A stretch of DNA of 64,000 bases from Pseudomonas mucoides (GCF_015461845.1 NZ_JACOPW010000006.1:1-64000); one strand, 5' to 3'; shown: positions 25,851-34,990, counted from the first letter of the stretch. Notes: a model not told the origin generated them from the sequence alone. Made by a program: numbers and translations.

Positions 25851-26222
25851 TACAAGAACAATAACAAGCAATGCATAACATAATAAAAATAAGACGAATC
25901 GACTCACGCACAATAAAAACAAGACGGCGAGAGGCGCAGCTAACTGATTCTTTTGGAGAGGCGTTGTATTTGGGGCTTGCCCCACGACCAGGCCGAGAAT
26001 AATAAAAAACTGTCCTAAGACAGTGCCTGAACTGGTTGGATCGCAAGATCACTGCAGCACAGCGACCAAAGCAATCCGTTTGCTCTTGGCTCCCGATTGG
26101 GAGGGTCATGAAGGAAAAGCTTCATGACGAGGGCACTTAACAAAAACAAAAAGCCCGAAACCAATAATAAAAATAGAGCATGCAACTACTTCTTGGGGAG
26201 CTTCGGCTCCCCTTGTAGTTTC
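25851..26222 (+). ncRNA. crcZ: CrcZ small RNA, antagonist of Hfq/Crc
   Basis: An sRNA of about 370 nt between cbrB and pcnB. It carries six AANAANAA catabolite motifs (starts at 25857, 25882, 25912, 25998, 26139, 26163), the decoy sites that bind Hfq with Crc and relieve carbon catabolite repression. The 3' end is a stable hairpin (26184-26220) with stem GGGGAGC/GCTCCCC, a TTCG tetraloop and an outer AACTAC/GTAGTT stem. Length, position and CA-motif content match CrcZ of P. putida as I know it. The exact 3' end is uncertain because the U-tract is weak. Confidence 0.93.
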
Positions 26223-26392
26223 TACGATTCGAAAAACCTGCCCCAATCTGCTTTGTTTTTCGCTGGAGGCCTGCGGCTTACAGCTCATATCTGCTGTGTC
26301 CTACACCATCCCTCGACTAAATGCTAGAATCCCCGCCCATCATGCGGTCATTCTTCTGTTATGGCCGAACATTCCTTCAAACAGTGCATCCC

Positions 26393-27793
26393 ATGCTGAA
26401 GAAGCTGTTCCAGTCATTCCGTTCTCCCAAGCGTCATACGCAACACATTCGCAGTACGCCTGAAGTGCTCAACAGCGGCCAACACTCGCTGCAAAAGGCC
26501 CAATTCAGCCGTTACGCGGTGAATATCGTCGAACGCCTGCAGAACGCCGGTTACCAGGCTTACCTGGTCGGCGGCTGCGTGCGTGACATGCTGCTCGGCA
26601 TCACGCCGAAAGATTTCGACGTCGCCACCAGTGCCACACCTGAACAGGTGCGTGCCGAATTCCGCAATGCGCGGATCATCGGTCGCCGATTCAAACTGGT
26701 GCACATTCACTTCGGTCGCGAAATCATCGAAGTGGCGACCTTCCGCGCCAATCACCCGCAAAACGACGAGGAAGAAGACAGCAACCAGTCTTCCCGTAAT
26801 GAAAGCGGGCGCATCCTGCGCGATAACGTCTACGGCACCCTGGAAGAAGACGCGCAACGCCGCGACTTCACCATCAACGCGCTGTATTACGATCCGGTCA
26901 GCGAGCGCATTCTCGATTACGCCAACGGCGTACACGACATCCGCAATCATCTGATCCGCCTGATTGGCGACCCGAAACAGCGCTACCAGGAAGACCCGGT
27001 ACGGATGCTGCGGGCCGTGCGTTTTGCCGCCAAGCTGAATTTCGGTATCGAAAAACACAGCGCCTTGCCGATTCGCGAGCTGGCTCCGATGCTGCGCGAG
27101 ATCCCGTCGGCCCGCCTGTTCGAAGAAGTGCTCAAGCTGTTCCTCTCCGGCCACGCCGCGGACACCTTCGAGATGCTGGTCGACCTGCAGCTGTTCGATC
27201 CGCTGTTCCCCGCCAGTGCCGAGGCGCTGGAATACAACCCGACGTACACCCACACCCTGATCAGCGATGCGCTGGTCAACACGGACCTGCGCATCAAGCA
27301 GAACAAACCGGTGACCCCGGCGTTCCTGTTTGCCGCCCTGTTGTGGCCTGCCCTGCCGGCTCGCGTCTTGCGCCTGCAAGAACGTGGCATGCCGCCGATT
27401 CCGGCCATGCAGGAAGCCGCTCACGAGCTGATTGCCGAACAGTGCCAACGCATCGCCATCCCGAAACGCTTCACCATGCCGATCCGCGAAATCTGGGACA
27501 TGCAGGAGCGCCTGCCACGTCGTAGCGGCAAGCGTGCCGATCTGTTGCTGGAGAATCCGCGGTTCCGTGCCGGTTACGACTTCCTGCTGCTGCGCGAAAG
27601 CGCCGGTGAGCAGACCGATGGCCTGGGCGAATGGTGGACGGATTATCAGGACGCCAACGACAGCGAACGTCGCGACATGATCCGCGACCTCAGCGGCAAG
27701 GAAGACGGCACCGGTGCACCGCGCAAACGTCGCCGCAGCGGTGGCGCCAAGCGTAAACGCGCCGCCGGCGCACCGAGCGTCTCGGGCGAGTAA
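26393..27793 (+). CDS. pcnB: Poly(A) polymerase I
   Basis: A 466-aa class II nucleotidyltransferase that adds poly(A) tails to RNAs marked for decay. The nucleotidyltransferase motif LVGGCVRDMLLG is at 58-69 with catalytic D74 and D76 (KDFDVATSA), followed by RNA-binding helices (RRDFTINALYYD; EDPVRMLRAVRFAAK) and a basic C-terminus (RKRRRSGGAKRKR). I start at the ATG at 26393 by family N-terminus (MLKKLFQSFRSP); the frame is open 24 codons further. It shares a 4-bp gap with folK. Confidence 0.93.
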   Translation: MLKKLFQSFRSPKRHTQHIRSTPEVLNSGQHSLQKAQFSRYAVNIVERLQNAGYQAYLVGGCVRDMLLGITPKDFDVATSATPEQVRAEFRNARIIGRRFKLVHIHFGREIIEVATFRANHPQNDEEEDSNQSSRNESGRILRDNVYGTLEEDAQRRDFTINALYYDPVSERILDYANGVHDIRNHLIRLIGDPKQRYQEDPVRMLRAVRFAAKLNFGIEKHSALPIRELAPMLREIPSARLFEEVLKLFLSGHAADTFEMLVDLQLFDPLFPASAEALEYNPTYTHTLISDALVNTDLRIKQNKPVTPAFLFAALLWPALPARVLRLQERGMPPIPAMQEAAHELIAEQCQRIAIPKRFTMPIREIWDMQERLPRRSGKRADLLLENPRFRAGYDFLLLRESAGEQTDGLGEWWTDYQDANDSERRDMIRDLSGKEDGTGAPRKRRRSGGAKRKRAAGAPSVSGE

Positions 27794-27796
27794 TCC

Positions 27797-28282
27797 ATGG
27801 AACGCATCTACATCGGCATGGGCAGCAATCTGGCTGACCCCGCCGAACAATTGCGCAGCGCCGTCGAAGCGCTGGCGCGGTTACCGCAAACCGAGCTGGT
27901 CGGGGTGTCCGCTTTCTATCAAAGCGACTCGCTGCTACCCGGCCAACCGCGCTACACCAACGCGGTCGCCGCCCTCGACAGCACACTCGCGCCGCTGGAC
28001 CTGCTCGATGCGCTGCAAGCCATCGAGAATGGCCAGGGTCGCGAGCGCCTGGAACGTTGGGGGCCTCGTACGCTGGATCTGGACATCGTGCTGTTTGGCG
28101 ATCGACTGATCGATGAGCCTCGGCTCAAAGTCCCTCACTATCATATGCAGGAACGGGCCTTCGTCCTGTATCCACTGGCCGAACTGGCGCCTGCGGATTT
28201 GCGCTTGGCCGATGGCCGCCACCTCAGCGAATTACTTGCAGCCTGCCCGTTCGTCGGCCTGGAACGCCTCCCCAAAAATTGA
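27797..28282 (+). CDS. folK: Hydroxymethyldihydropterin pyrophosphokinase
   Basis: A 161-aa HPPK that transfers pyrophosphate from ATP to 6-hydroxymethyl-7,8-dihydropterin in folate synthesis. The N-terminal YIGMGSNLADP and the signature RWGPRTLDLDIVLFG (about 92-106, containing the Mg-binding Asp pair) are present, as is the conserved VPHYHMQERAFVLYPLAEL. Forms an operon with pcnB, and probably read-through is limited by the palindrome that follows. Confidence 0.95.
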   Translation: MERIYIGMGSNLADPAEQLRSAVEALARLPQTELVGVSAFYQSDSLLPGQPRYTNAVAALDSTLAPLDLLDALQAIENGQGRERLERWGPRTLDLDIVLFGDRLIDEPRLKVPHYHMQERAFVLYPLAELAPADLRLADGRHLSELLAACPFVGLERLPKN

Positions 28283-28293
28283 CCCTATCCCCC

Positions 28294-28383
28294 TGTAGGC
28301 GTGAGCCTGCTCGCGATGGCGTCCTGACATTCACCCAAGATGTTGACTGTCAGGACGCCATCGCGAGCAGGCTCACGCCTACA
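28294..28383. repeat. REPIN with perfect 36-bp arms (folK-panB)
   Basis: Arms 28294-28329 and 28348-28383 are perfect inverse complements, beginning TGTAGGCGTGAGCCTGCTCG, around an 18-nt loop. The core matches the other REP elements of the window. Confidence 0.9.
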
Positions 28384-28647
28384 TTGGTTTTTGTGTTGAA
28401 GCCAAAATCCGTTGCTGAATCGCATCAGTTACCCCGGTAACACCCCTGTCGTAACAATGCGGTAACACATGCAATTGACTTCCCGAGTTCTCCTCACGAC
28501 TATAGGCGTCCCGCTGCCGCCAACACGGCGTTGAAGGGCGCAATCCAGGCCGTAAAAGCACGACAACAGACCGTGCGCCTGTATTTAACGAAGAATCACG
28601 CGCGTTACTCGCAGTAGTTTCCACAGCGCCTGAATGAGGATCTTTTC
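28384..28647 (+). promoter_or_regulatory. panB upstream region with a GTAAC repeat cluster
   Basis: Non-coding DNA before panBCD. It has GTTACC-CC-GGTAAC (28428-28441) and further GTAACA copies at 28451 and 28462, the same pentamer that CbrB uses at crcZ. A TTGACT at 28475 is followed by GACTAT/TATAGG-like boxes, a possible weak sigma70 promoter. Regulation by CbrB is inference only; no clear -24/-12 box is seen. Confidence 0.4.
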
Positions 28648-29448
28648 ATGCCAGCCATCACCCTGACCACTCTGCAAGGTCTGAAGCAAAAAGGTGAAAA
28701 AATCACCATGCTGACCTGCTATGACGCGACCTTCGCCCACGCCTGTAATGAGGCTGGCGTCGAAGTGCTGCTGGTGGGCGACTCCCTCGGCATGGTTTTG
28801 CAGGGCCACGACAGCACCCTGCCCGTGACGACTGCAGAGATGGCTTATCACGTCGCAGCCGTCAAACGCGGCAACACCGATGCGCTCATCCTCGCCGACC
28901 TGCCCTTCATGGCCTACGCCACCACCGAACAAGCCATGACCAACAGCGCGCTGTTGATGCAGGCCGGTGCGCACATGGTCAAGGTAGAAGGCGCATTGTG
29001 GCTGGCGGACTCGATTCGCCTGCTGGCCGAGCGCGGCATCCCGGTGTGCGCGCACCTGGGGCTGACGCCGCAATCGGTGAACATCCTGGGCGGATACAAA
29101 GTCCAGGGCCGTAACGAAAACCAGGCGCGACAGATGCGTGCCGATGCGATTTCGCTGGAGCAGGCCGGCGCCGCCATGCTGCTGTTGGAGTGCGTACCCA
29201 GCGAACTGGCTGAAGAAATCACCCAGGCCGTGAAGATTCCGGTCATTGGTATCGGCGCTGGCAATAGCACCGACGGCCAGGTGCTGGTCCTGCACGACAT
29301 GCTGGGCTTGTCGATTACCGGTCGCGTGCCAAAATTCGTGAAGAACTTCATGACCGGCCAGCCCACCCTTCAAGCAGCCCTGAGTGCTTACGTAACTGAA
29401 GTCAAAGCGGCGACTTTTCCAGGCATCGAACACGGATTTTCTGCATGA
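28648..29448 (+). CDS. panB: 3-Methyl-2-oxobutanoate hydroxymethyltransferase
   Basis: A 266-aa ketopantoate hydroxymethyltransferase, the first step of pantothenate synthesis from alpha-ketoisovalerate (a valine-pathway intermediate made by the ilv genes at 3-6 kb). TIM-barrel hallmarks: LTCYDATFA, VGDSLGMVLQGHDSTLPVT (metal-binding Asp) and VIGIGAGNSTDGQVLV. GAGGATC precedes the ATG. The stop overlaps the panC start by 4 bp. Confidence 0.96.
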   Translation: MPAITLTTLQGLKQKGEKITMLTCYDATFAHACNEAGVEVLLVGDSLGMVLQGHDSTLPVTTAEMAYHVAAVKRGNTDALILADLPFMAYATTEQAMTNSALLMQAGAHMVKVEGALWLADSIRLLAERGIPVCAHLGLTPQSVNILGGYKVQGRNENQARQMRADAISLEQAGAAMLLLECVPSELAEEITQAVKIPVIGIGAGNSTDGQVLVLHDMLGLSITGRVPKFVKNFMTGQPTLQAALSAYVTEVKAATFPGIEHGFSA

Positions 29449-30305
29449 ACACCGTAAAAACCGTACGCGAACTGCGGGCCGCCGTGGCCCGTGCCCGCAG
29501 CGAAGGCAAGCGCATCGGCTTCGTGCCGACCATGGGCAACCTGCACAGCGGTCATGTTGCACTGATTACCAAAGCCTCCCAGCGGGTGGATTTTGTGGTC
29601 GCGAGCATTTTCGTCAACCCGCTGCAATTCGGCGCCGGCGAAGACCTCGACAAGTACCCGCGCACCCTCGCCGCCGACCAGGAGAAACTGCTCCAGGCCG
29701 GTTGTCACCTGCTGTTTGCGCCGACCGTTGAAGAAATGTACCCGGACGGCATGGCCGGCCAGACGCGTGTCAGCGTTCCGCTGCTGTCAGAAGGCCTGTG
29801 CGGCGCCAGCCGTCCGGGGCATTTGGAAGGTGTGGCGACGGTGGTCAGCAAGCTGTTCAACATGGTCCAGCCGGACCTGGCGATTTTCGGCCAAAAAGAT
29901 TATCAGCAACTGGCTGTGATCAAGTCCCTGGTGCATGACTTGAACATGCCGATCCAGATCATTGGCGAACCGACCGTCCGCGCGGCCGATGGCCTGGCGC
30001 TGTCGTCTCGCAATGGCTTTCTCAGCGAAGAACAGCGTGCCGTGGCACCGGTGGTCTACCGCACCCTGAGTTCAATTGCCGACGCGATCAAACAGGGTGA
30101 CCGGGATTTCCCGGCGCTGATCGACGCGCAAATCAAGCAGCTCGAAGCCGCGGGATTGCGTACCGACTACCTGGAGATTCGCCATGCGCTGACCTTGCGC
30201 CCGGCGACGCCGGAAGATCGTGACCTGGTGATTCTGGTGGCGGCGTTCCTGGGCACCACGCGGTTGATCGACAACCTGCACCTGAACCTCGACGCGCTCG
30301 CCTAA
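29445..30305 (+). CDS. panC: Pantothenate synthetase
   Basis: A 286-aa ATP-dependent ligase joining pantoate and beta-alanine. The cytidylyltransferase-like HxGH motif is in FVPTMGNLHSGHVALI (about 24-39), and the KMSKS-equivalent LSSRNGFLS is near 188. Coupled to panB by an ATGA overlap. A REPIN separates it from panD. Confidence 0.96.
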   Translation: MNTVKTVRELRAAVARARSEGKRIGFVPTMGNLHSGHVALITKASQRVDFVVASIFVNPLQFGAGEDLDKYPRTLAADQEKLLQAGCHLLFAPTVEEMYPDGMAGQTRVSVPLLSEGLCGASRPGHLEGVATVVSKLFNMVQPDLAIFGQKDYQQLAVIKSLVHDLNMPIQIIGEPTVRAADGLALSSRNGFLSEEQRAVAPVVYRTLSSIADAIKQGDRDFPALIDAQIKQLEAAGLRTDYLEIRHALTLRPATPEDRDLVILVAAFLGTTRLIDNLHLNLDALA

Positions 30306-30316
30306 ACACCAGCAAA

Positions 30317-30413
30317 CCCTGTGGGAGCGAGCTTGCTCGCGATAGCGGTGGATCAGCCAACATCAATGTTGAATGTTGATCCGCTATCGCGAGCAAGCTC
30401 GCTCCCACAGGGG
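30317..30413. repeat. REPIN between panC and panD
   Basis: Long inverse arms: CCCTGTGGGAGCGAGCTTGC... (from 30317) and its complement ending GCTCGCTCCCACAGGG (30413), with a variable loop holding CAACATCAATGTTG. It splits panBC from panD. Confidence 0.9.
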
Positions 30414-30500
30414 TTAGCAGTGGTTAAACACACTGTATTGCTGCCTCCAAAGCCTTCGGGCAAACTGCCCGCCGTTCGATTCCGACCTGGGGAAACACTC

Positions 30501-30881
30501 ATGCACGCCATCATGCTCAAGGCCAAGCTGCATCGCGCCGAAGTTACCCACGCTGTACTTGATTACGAAGGTTCCTGCGCCATCGACGGCGAATGGCTGG
30601 ACTTGTCCGGCATCCGCGAATACGAGCAAATCCAGATCTATAACGTCGACAACGGCGAACGCTTCACCACCTACGCCATCCGTGGCGAAGAAGGCTCGCG
30701 CATGATCTCGGTCAACGGCGCCGCAGCTCACAAGGCCAAGGTCGGTGACCGCGTAATCATCTGCGCTTACGCTCATTACAGCGAAGCCGAGCTGCTCAAC
30801 TTCAAGCCGCGCATGCTCTACATGGCACCAGGCAATGAACTGAGCCACACCAGCAATGCCATTCCGGTCCAGGTCGCCTGA
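30501..30881 (+). CDS. panD: Aspartate 1-decarboxylase
   Basis: A 126-aa proenzyme that cleaves itself at Gly24-Ser25 (YEGSCAIDG) to make the pyruvoyl cofactor and then forms beta-alanine from aspartate for PanC. Conserved LHRAEVTHAVLDY near the N-terminus and the TYAIRGEEGSR loop are present. The ATG at 30501 has GGGGAAA 6 nt upstream. The open frame extends far upstream through the REPIN and is not used. Confidence 0.95.
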   Translation: MHAIMLKAKLHRAEVTHAVLDYEGSCAIDGEWLDLSGIREYEQIQIYNVDNGERFTTYAIRGEEGSRMISVNGAAAHKAKVGDRVIICAYAHYSEAELLNFKPRMLYMAPGNELSHTSNAIPVQVA

Positions 30882-31110
30882 TCGAGCCGTAGCCCTGTCT
30901 TTTTTCCGTTTGTCGGCCGCTTCAAACTTTGATGTTAAAAAAGTACCGGAAACAGGTCAGACAAAGTCAAGACAGATCAAGGCGCGGGGTTTACTGTATT
31001 CGCCCTGCGCCATGAAATCGTGTCGACGCAGTTGACCGGACGCCGACCCGCAGCGCTCCGGGATTTTTAGTGTTCAAAAAGCCGTTCAAGTAAAAAGGAA
31101 ACCCGCAGCG

Positions 31111-32775
31111 ATGGCGTACTACCGCACTCCTCACGACGTGACCGCTCTGCCCGCCTGGCAGGCGTTGAATGATCACCGCCAAGCCATGCAGGATTTCAGC
31201 ATGCGCGAAGCCTTTAATGCCGACCCGCAGCGCTTTACCCAATTCACCCTGAGCAGCTGCGGGCTGTTTCTCGATTACTCAAAAAACCTGATCAACGCCG
31301 AGACCCGCAACCTGCTGGTGGGCCTGGCCAATGAAGTCGACCTCAAGGGCGCGATCAAGTCGCTGTTCGAAGGCGAAATCGTCAACGCCTCCGAAGGTCG
31401 TCCGGCCCTGCACACCGCACTGCGCCGCCCGGTGGGCGACAAGCTGTCGGTCAACGGTGTCAACGTGATGCCGGAAGTGCACAAAGTGCTGAACCAGATC
31501 ACCGACCTCGTGGGCCGCATCCACGACGGTTTGTGGCGCGGTTACACCGAGAAGCCGATCACCGACGTGGTGAACATCGGCATCGGTGGTTCGTTCCTCG
31601 GCCCTGAGCTGGTGTCCGAGGCGCTGCTGTCCTACGCCCAGAAAGGCGTGCGGTGCCACTACCTGGCGAACATCGACGGCAGTGAGTTCCACGAACTGAC
31701 CCAGAAGCTGCGCGCCGAAACCACGCTGTTCATCGTGTCATCGAAGTCTTTCAACACCCTCGAAACCCTGAAGAATGCCCAGGCCGCACGCGCCTGGTAT
31801 CTGGCTCAGGGCGGTTCGGAAGCCGAGCTGTATCGTCACTTCATCGCCGTATCGAGCAACAATGCGGCCGCCGTGGCGTTTGGCATTCGCGAAGAAAACA
31901 TTTTCCCGATGTGGGACTGGGTCGGCGGCCGTTACTCGCTGTGGTCGGCCATCGGTTTGCCGATTGCCCTGGCCATCGGCATGTCGAACTTCAAGGAACT
32001 GCTGTCCGGTGCCTACACCATGGACCAGCATTTCCAGACCGCGCCATTCGAACAGAACATGCCAGTGCTGCTGGCCCTGCTCGGCGTGTGGTACGGCAAC
32101 TTCTGGGGCGCGCAAAGCCACGCGATCCTGCCGTACGACCACTATCTGCGTAACATCACCAAGCACTTGCAACAGCTGGACATGGAATCCAACGGCAAGA
32201 GCGTGCGTCAGGACGGCACCCCGGTGTCCACCGACACCGGTCCGGTGATCTGGGGCGGCGTCGGTTGCAACGGTCAACACGCCTATCATCAGTTGCTGCA
32301 CCAAGGCACCCAACTGATTCCGGCCGACTTCATTGTGCCGATCGTCAGCTTCAACCCGGTGTCCGACCACCACCAGTGGCTGTACGCCAACTGCCTGTCA
32401 CAGAGTCAGGCGCTGATGCTCGGCAAGACCCTTGCCGAAGCGGAAGCCGAACTGCGTGACAAAGGCATGAGCGAAGAAGACGTGAAGAAACTGGCGTCGC
32501 ACAAAGTGATCCCGGGCAACCGTCCGAGCAACACCCTGGTGGTTGAACGAATCAGTCCGCGTCGCCTCGGCGCACTGGTGGCGATGTACGAACACAAAGT
32601 CTTCGTGCAAAGCGTGATCTGGGGCATCAACGCCTTCGATCAGTGGGGTGTGGAGCTGGGTAAAGAACTGGGTAAAGGCGTCTACAACCGCCTGGTCGGC
32701 AGCGAAGAAACGCCTGCTGACGATGCCTCGACCCAAGGCCTGATCAACTATTTCCGCGGCCGTCACCGCGGTTGA
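31111..32775 (+). CDS. pgi: Glucose-6-phosphate isomerase
   Basis: A 554-aa phosphoglucose isomerase, the full long form. PGI signatures are seen as the FPMWDWVGGRYSLWSAIGLP segment (around 267-286) and GINAFDQWGVELGK near 508, with the catalytic Glu in NGQHAYHQLLHQG region. In Pseudomonas, which uses Entner-Doudoroff, it mainly works in gluconeogenesis and the EDEMP cycle. Preceded by AAAAGGAAA. Stand-alone gene. Confidence 0.96.
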   Translation: MAYYRTPHDVTALPAWQALNDHRQAMQDFSMREAFNADPQRFTQFTLSSCGLFLDYSKNLINAETRNLLVGLANEVDLKGAIKSLFEGEIVNASEGRPALHTALRRPVGDKLSVNGVNVMPEVHKVLNQITDLVGRIHDGLWRGYTEKPITDVVNIGIGGSFLGPELVSEALLSYAQKGVRCHYLANIDGSEFHELTQKLRAETTLFIVSSKSFNTLETLKNAQAARAWYLAQGGSEAELYRHFIAVSSNNAAAVAFGIREENIFPMWDWVGGRYSLWSAIGLPIALAIGMSNFKELLSGAYTMDQHFQTAPFEQNMPVLLALLGVWYGNFWGAQSHAILPYDHYLRNITKHLQQLDMESNGKSVRQDGTPVSTDTGPVIWGGVGCNGQHAYHQLLHQGTQLIPADFIVPIVSFNPVSDHHQWLYANCLSQSQALMLGKTLAEAEAELRDKGMSEEDVKKLASHKVIPGNRPSNTLVVERISPRRLGALVAMYEHKVFVQSVIWGINAFDQWGVELGKELGKGVYNRLVGSEETPADDASTQGLINYFRGRHRG

Positions 32776-32784
32776 TCTGACGCC

Positions 32785-32820
32785 TTGCCCACAGGGTTGA
32801 AACATAAACCCTGTGGGCAA
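32785..32820 (+). terminator. Hairpin after pgi
   Basis: A perfect 14-bp inverted repeat TTGCCCACAGGGTT / AACCCTGTGGGCAA with an 8-nt loop, 10 bp after the pgi stop. No T-run follows, so it may terminate poorly or protect the 3' end. Confidence 0.65.
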
Positions 32821-32830
32821 CACCATCCCC

Positions 32831-32922
32831 CTGCAGGAGTGAGCCTGCTTGCGATAACGGTTTGTCATTCAACATTAATGTTGGCTGATCCACCGCCATC
32901 GGGAGCAGGCTCACTCCTGCAG
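32831..32922. repeat. REPIN between pgi and acs (degenerate)
   Basis: Arms CTGCAGGAGTGAGCCTGCTT (from 32831) and GGGAGCAGGCTCACTCCTGC (to 32920) with several mismatches in the distal stem. Loop contains AACATTAATGTTGG, as in the other copies. Confidence 0.82.
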
Positions 32923-33002
32923 TTGTTTTGTGTATGACTTGAACCCGTTGACCGCTCGGCGCATCTTTATTACTTGTCGCAAAACAAGCATAAGGAACCG
33001 TC

Positions 33003-34940
33003 ATGTTCGATATCAGCACGTTCCCCAAAGCCGATGCCGTCCGCCGGGCTGCGCATTTGAGTCAAGACGACTATCACCGCCTGTACCGCGAATCCATCGA
33101 ACACCCCACCACTTTCTGGGCCGAACAAGCCTCGCGCTTTCTCGACTGGAGCACGCCGTGGGACACCGTCCAGCGCTATAACCTGAAAACCGGTGAAGCC
33201 AGCTGGTTTGCTGGCGGCAAGCTGAACGTCAGCTACAACTGCATCGACCGTCATCTGGCACAGCGCGGCGAGCAAATCGCCATTATCTGGGAAGGCGACG
33301 ATCCCGCCGAATCCGCACAGATCACCTACAAAAAACTCCACCACAACGTCTGCCGCCTGGCCAACGTGCTCAAAAGCCGAGGCGTAAAGAAAGGCGACCG
33401 CGTCTGCATCTACATGCCGATGATTCCTGAAGCCGCTTACGCCATGCTCGCCTGCACACGAATCGGCGCGGTGCATTCGGTGGTCTTCGGTGGTTTTTCC
33501 CCGGACTCAGTGCGCGACCGGATTCTCGATGCCGATTGCCGCACCGTGATCACCGCCGATGAAGGCGTGCGCGGCGGCAAATTCGTACCGCTGAAAGAGA
33601 AAGTCGACAAGGCGCTGGAGAGTTGCCCGAACGTCAGCACCGTCATCGTGGTCGAGCGCACACAAGGCAAAGTGAATTGGGTTGAAGGGCGCGACCTCTG
33701 GTATCACCAGGCCCTGCGCGATGTCAGCGACGATTGCCCGCCAGAGCCGATGGACGCCGAAGACCCGCTGTTCATCCTCTACACCTCCGGGAGCACCGGC
33801 AAGCCCAAAGGCGTGTTGCACACCACCGGCGGTTATCTGCTGCAAGCGGCGATGACCTTCAAATACGTGCTCGACTACCGTGATAACGAAGTGTTCTGGT
33901 GCACCGCCGATGTCGGCTGGGTCACCGGCCATAGCTACATCGTTTATGGCCCGCTGGCCAACGGCGCGACCACGCTGATCTTTGAAGGTGTGCCAAGCTA
34001 CCCGACCAGCTCGCGATTCTGGCAAGTCATCGACAAGCACCACGTGAACATTTTCTACACCGCGCCCACTGCGTTGCGTTCGCTGATGCGCGAAGGGCCG
34101 GAACCGTTGAAGGAAACGTCCCGCGCCAGCCTCAGATTACTCGGCAGCGTCGGTGAGCCGATCAACCCGGAGGCGTGGGATTGGTACTTCAATGCGGTCG
34201 GTGAACAACGTTGCCCGATAGTCGATACCTGGTGGCAGACTGAAACCGGCGGCATCATGCTCAGCCCGCTGGTCAGTGCGCAACGGATCAAACCGGGTTG
34301 CGCCACGCAGCCCATGTTCGGCGTGCAACCAGTGTTGCTCGATGAAACGGGCAAGGAAATCAAAGGCGCTGGCAGCGGCGTGCTGGCGATCAAATCCAGC
34401 TGGCCGGCGCAGATCCGCAGTGTCTACGGCGACCCGCAACGAATGGTCGACACCTACTTCAAACCCTACCCCGGTTATTACTTTACCGGTGACGGCGCGC
34501 GACGCGATGAGGACGGCGATTACTGGATCACCGGGCGTATCGACGACGTGATCAACGTCTCCGGCCACCGTATCGGCACCGCCGAAGTGGAAAGTGCCCT
34601 GGTGCTGCATGACAGCATCGCCGAAGCCGCCGTGGTCGGTTACCCCCACGACCTCAAGGGCCAGGGCATCTACGCCTTCGTCACCCCGATGAACGGCACC
34701 GAACCCAGCGACGAACTGAAGAAAGAACTGCTGGCCCACGTCAGCAAGGAAATCGGCAGCTTCGCCAAACCGGACTTGATCCAATGGGCCCCGGCCTTGC
34801 CGAAAACCCGCTCGGGCAAGATCATGCGGCGTATCCTGCGCAAGATCGCCTGCAACGAACTGGACACCCTGGGCGATACGTCGACCCTGGCTGATCCGAG
34901 TGTTGTTCAGGACCTGGTCGATAAACGCCTGAACCAATAA
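33003..34940 (+). CDS. acs: Acetyl-CoA synthetase
   Basis: A 645-aa AMP-forming enzyme converting acetate to acetyl-CoA. The ATP loop YTSGSTGKPKG is at 260-270, the TWWQTETGG motif near 410, and the regulatory lysine K606 in RSGKIMRRILRKIA is the site of acetylation control in the family. Pseudomonas have two paralogs; this one corresponds by position to the acsB-type gene next to pgi. The ribosome site ATAAGGAA overlaps an almost complete AANAANAA motif (see findings). Confidence 0.95.
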   Translation: MFDISTFPKADAVRRAAHLSQDDYHRLYRESIEHPTTFWAEQASRFLDWSTPWDTVQRYNLKTGEASWFAGGKLNVSYNCIDRHLAQRGEQIAIIWEGDDPAESAQITYKKLHHNVCRLANVLKSRGVKKGDRVCIYMPMIPEAAYAMLACTRIGAVHSVVFGGFSPDSVRDRILDADCRTVITADEGVRGGKFVPLKEKVDKALESCPNVSTVIVVERTQGKVNWVEGRDLWYHQALRDVSDDCPPEPMDAEDPLFILYTSGSTGKPKGVLHTTGGYLLQAAMTFKYVLDYRDNEVFWCTADVGWVTGHSYIVYGPLANGATTLIFEGVPSYPTSSRFWQVIDKHHVNIFYTAPTALRSLMREGPEPLKETSRASLRLLGSVGEPINPEAWDWYFNAVGEQRCPIVDTWWQTETGGIMLSPLVSAQRIKPGCATQPMFGVQPVLLDETGKEIKGAGSGVLAIKSSWPAQIRSVYGDPQRMVDTYFKPYPGYYFTGDGARRDEDGDYWITGRIDDVINVSGHRIGTAEVESALVLHDSIAEAAVVGYPHDLKGQGIYAFVTPMNGTEPSDELKKELLAHVSKEIGSFAKPDLIQWAPALPKTRSGKIMRRILRKIACNELDTLGDTSTLADPSVVQDLVDKRLNQ

Positions 34941-34945
34941 GCCCG

Positions 34946-34967
34946 ACGCGGCCAGCCATGGCCGCGT
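34946..34967 (+). terminator. Terminator after acs
   Basis: Stem ACGCGGCC / GGCCGCGT with a 6-nt loop, 5 bp after the stop, followed by a T-rich stretch TTTCATTTT. Confidence 0.75.
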
Positions 34968-34990
34968 TTCATTTTCGCCACTGAGTCGCC

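Noticed and set aside
26106..26288. Small frames within the crcZ region on either strand
   Set aside because: They lie inside the sRNA with its hairpin and A-rich motifs, and show no protein-like composition.
31042..31234. 16-bp direct repeat GCCGACCCGCAGCGCT before and inside pgi
   Set aside because: One copy is within a conserved coding sequence and there is no flanking symmetry; probably chance.
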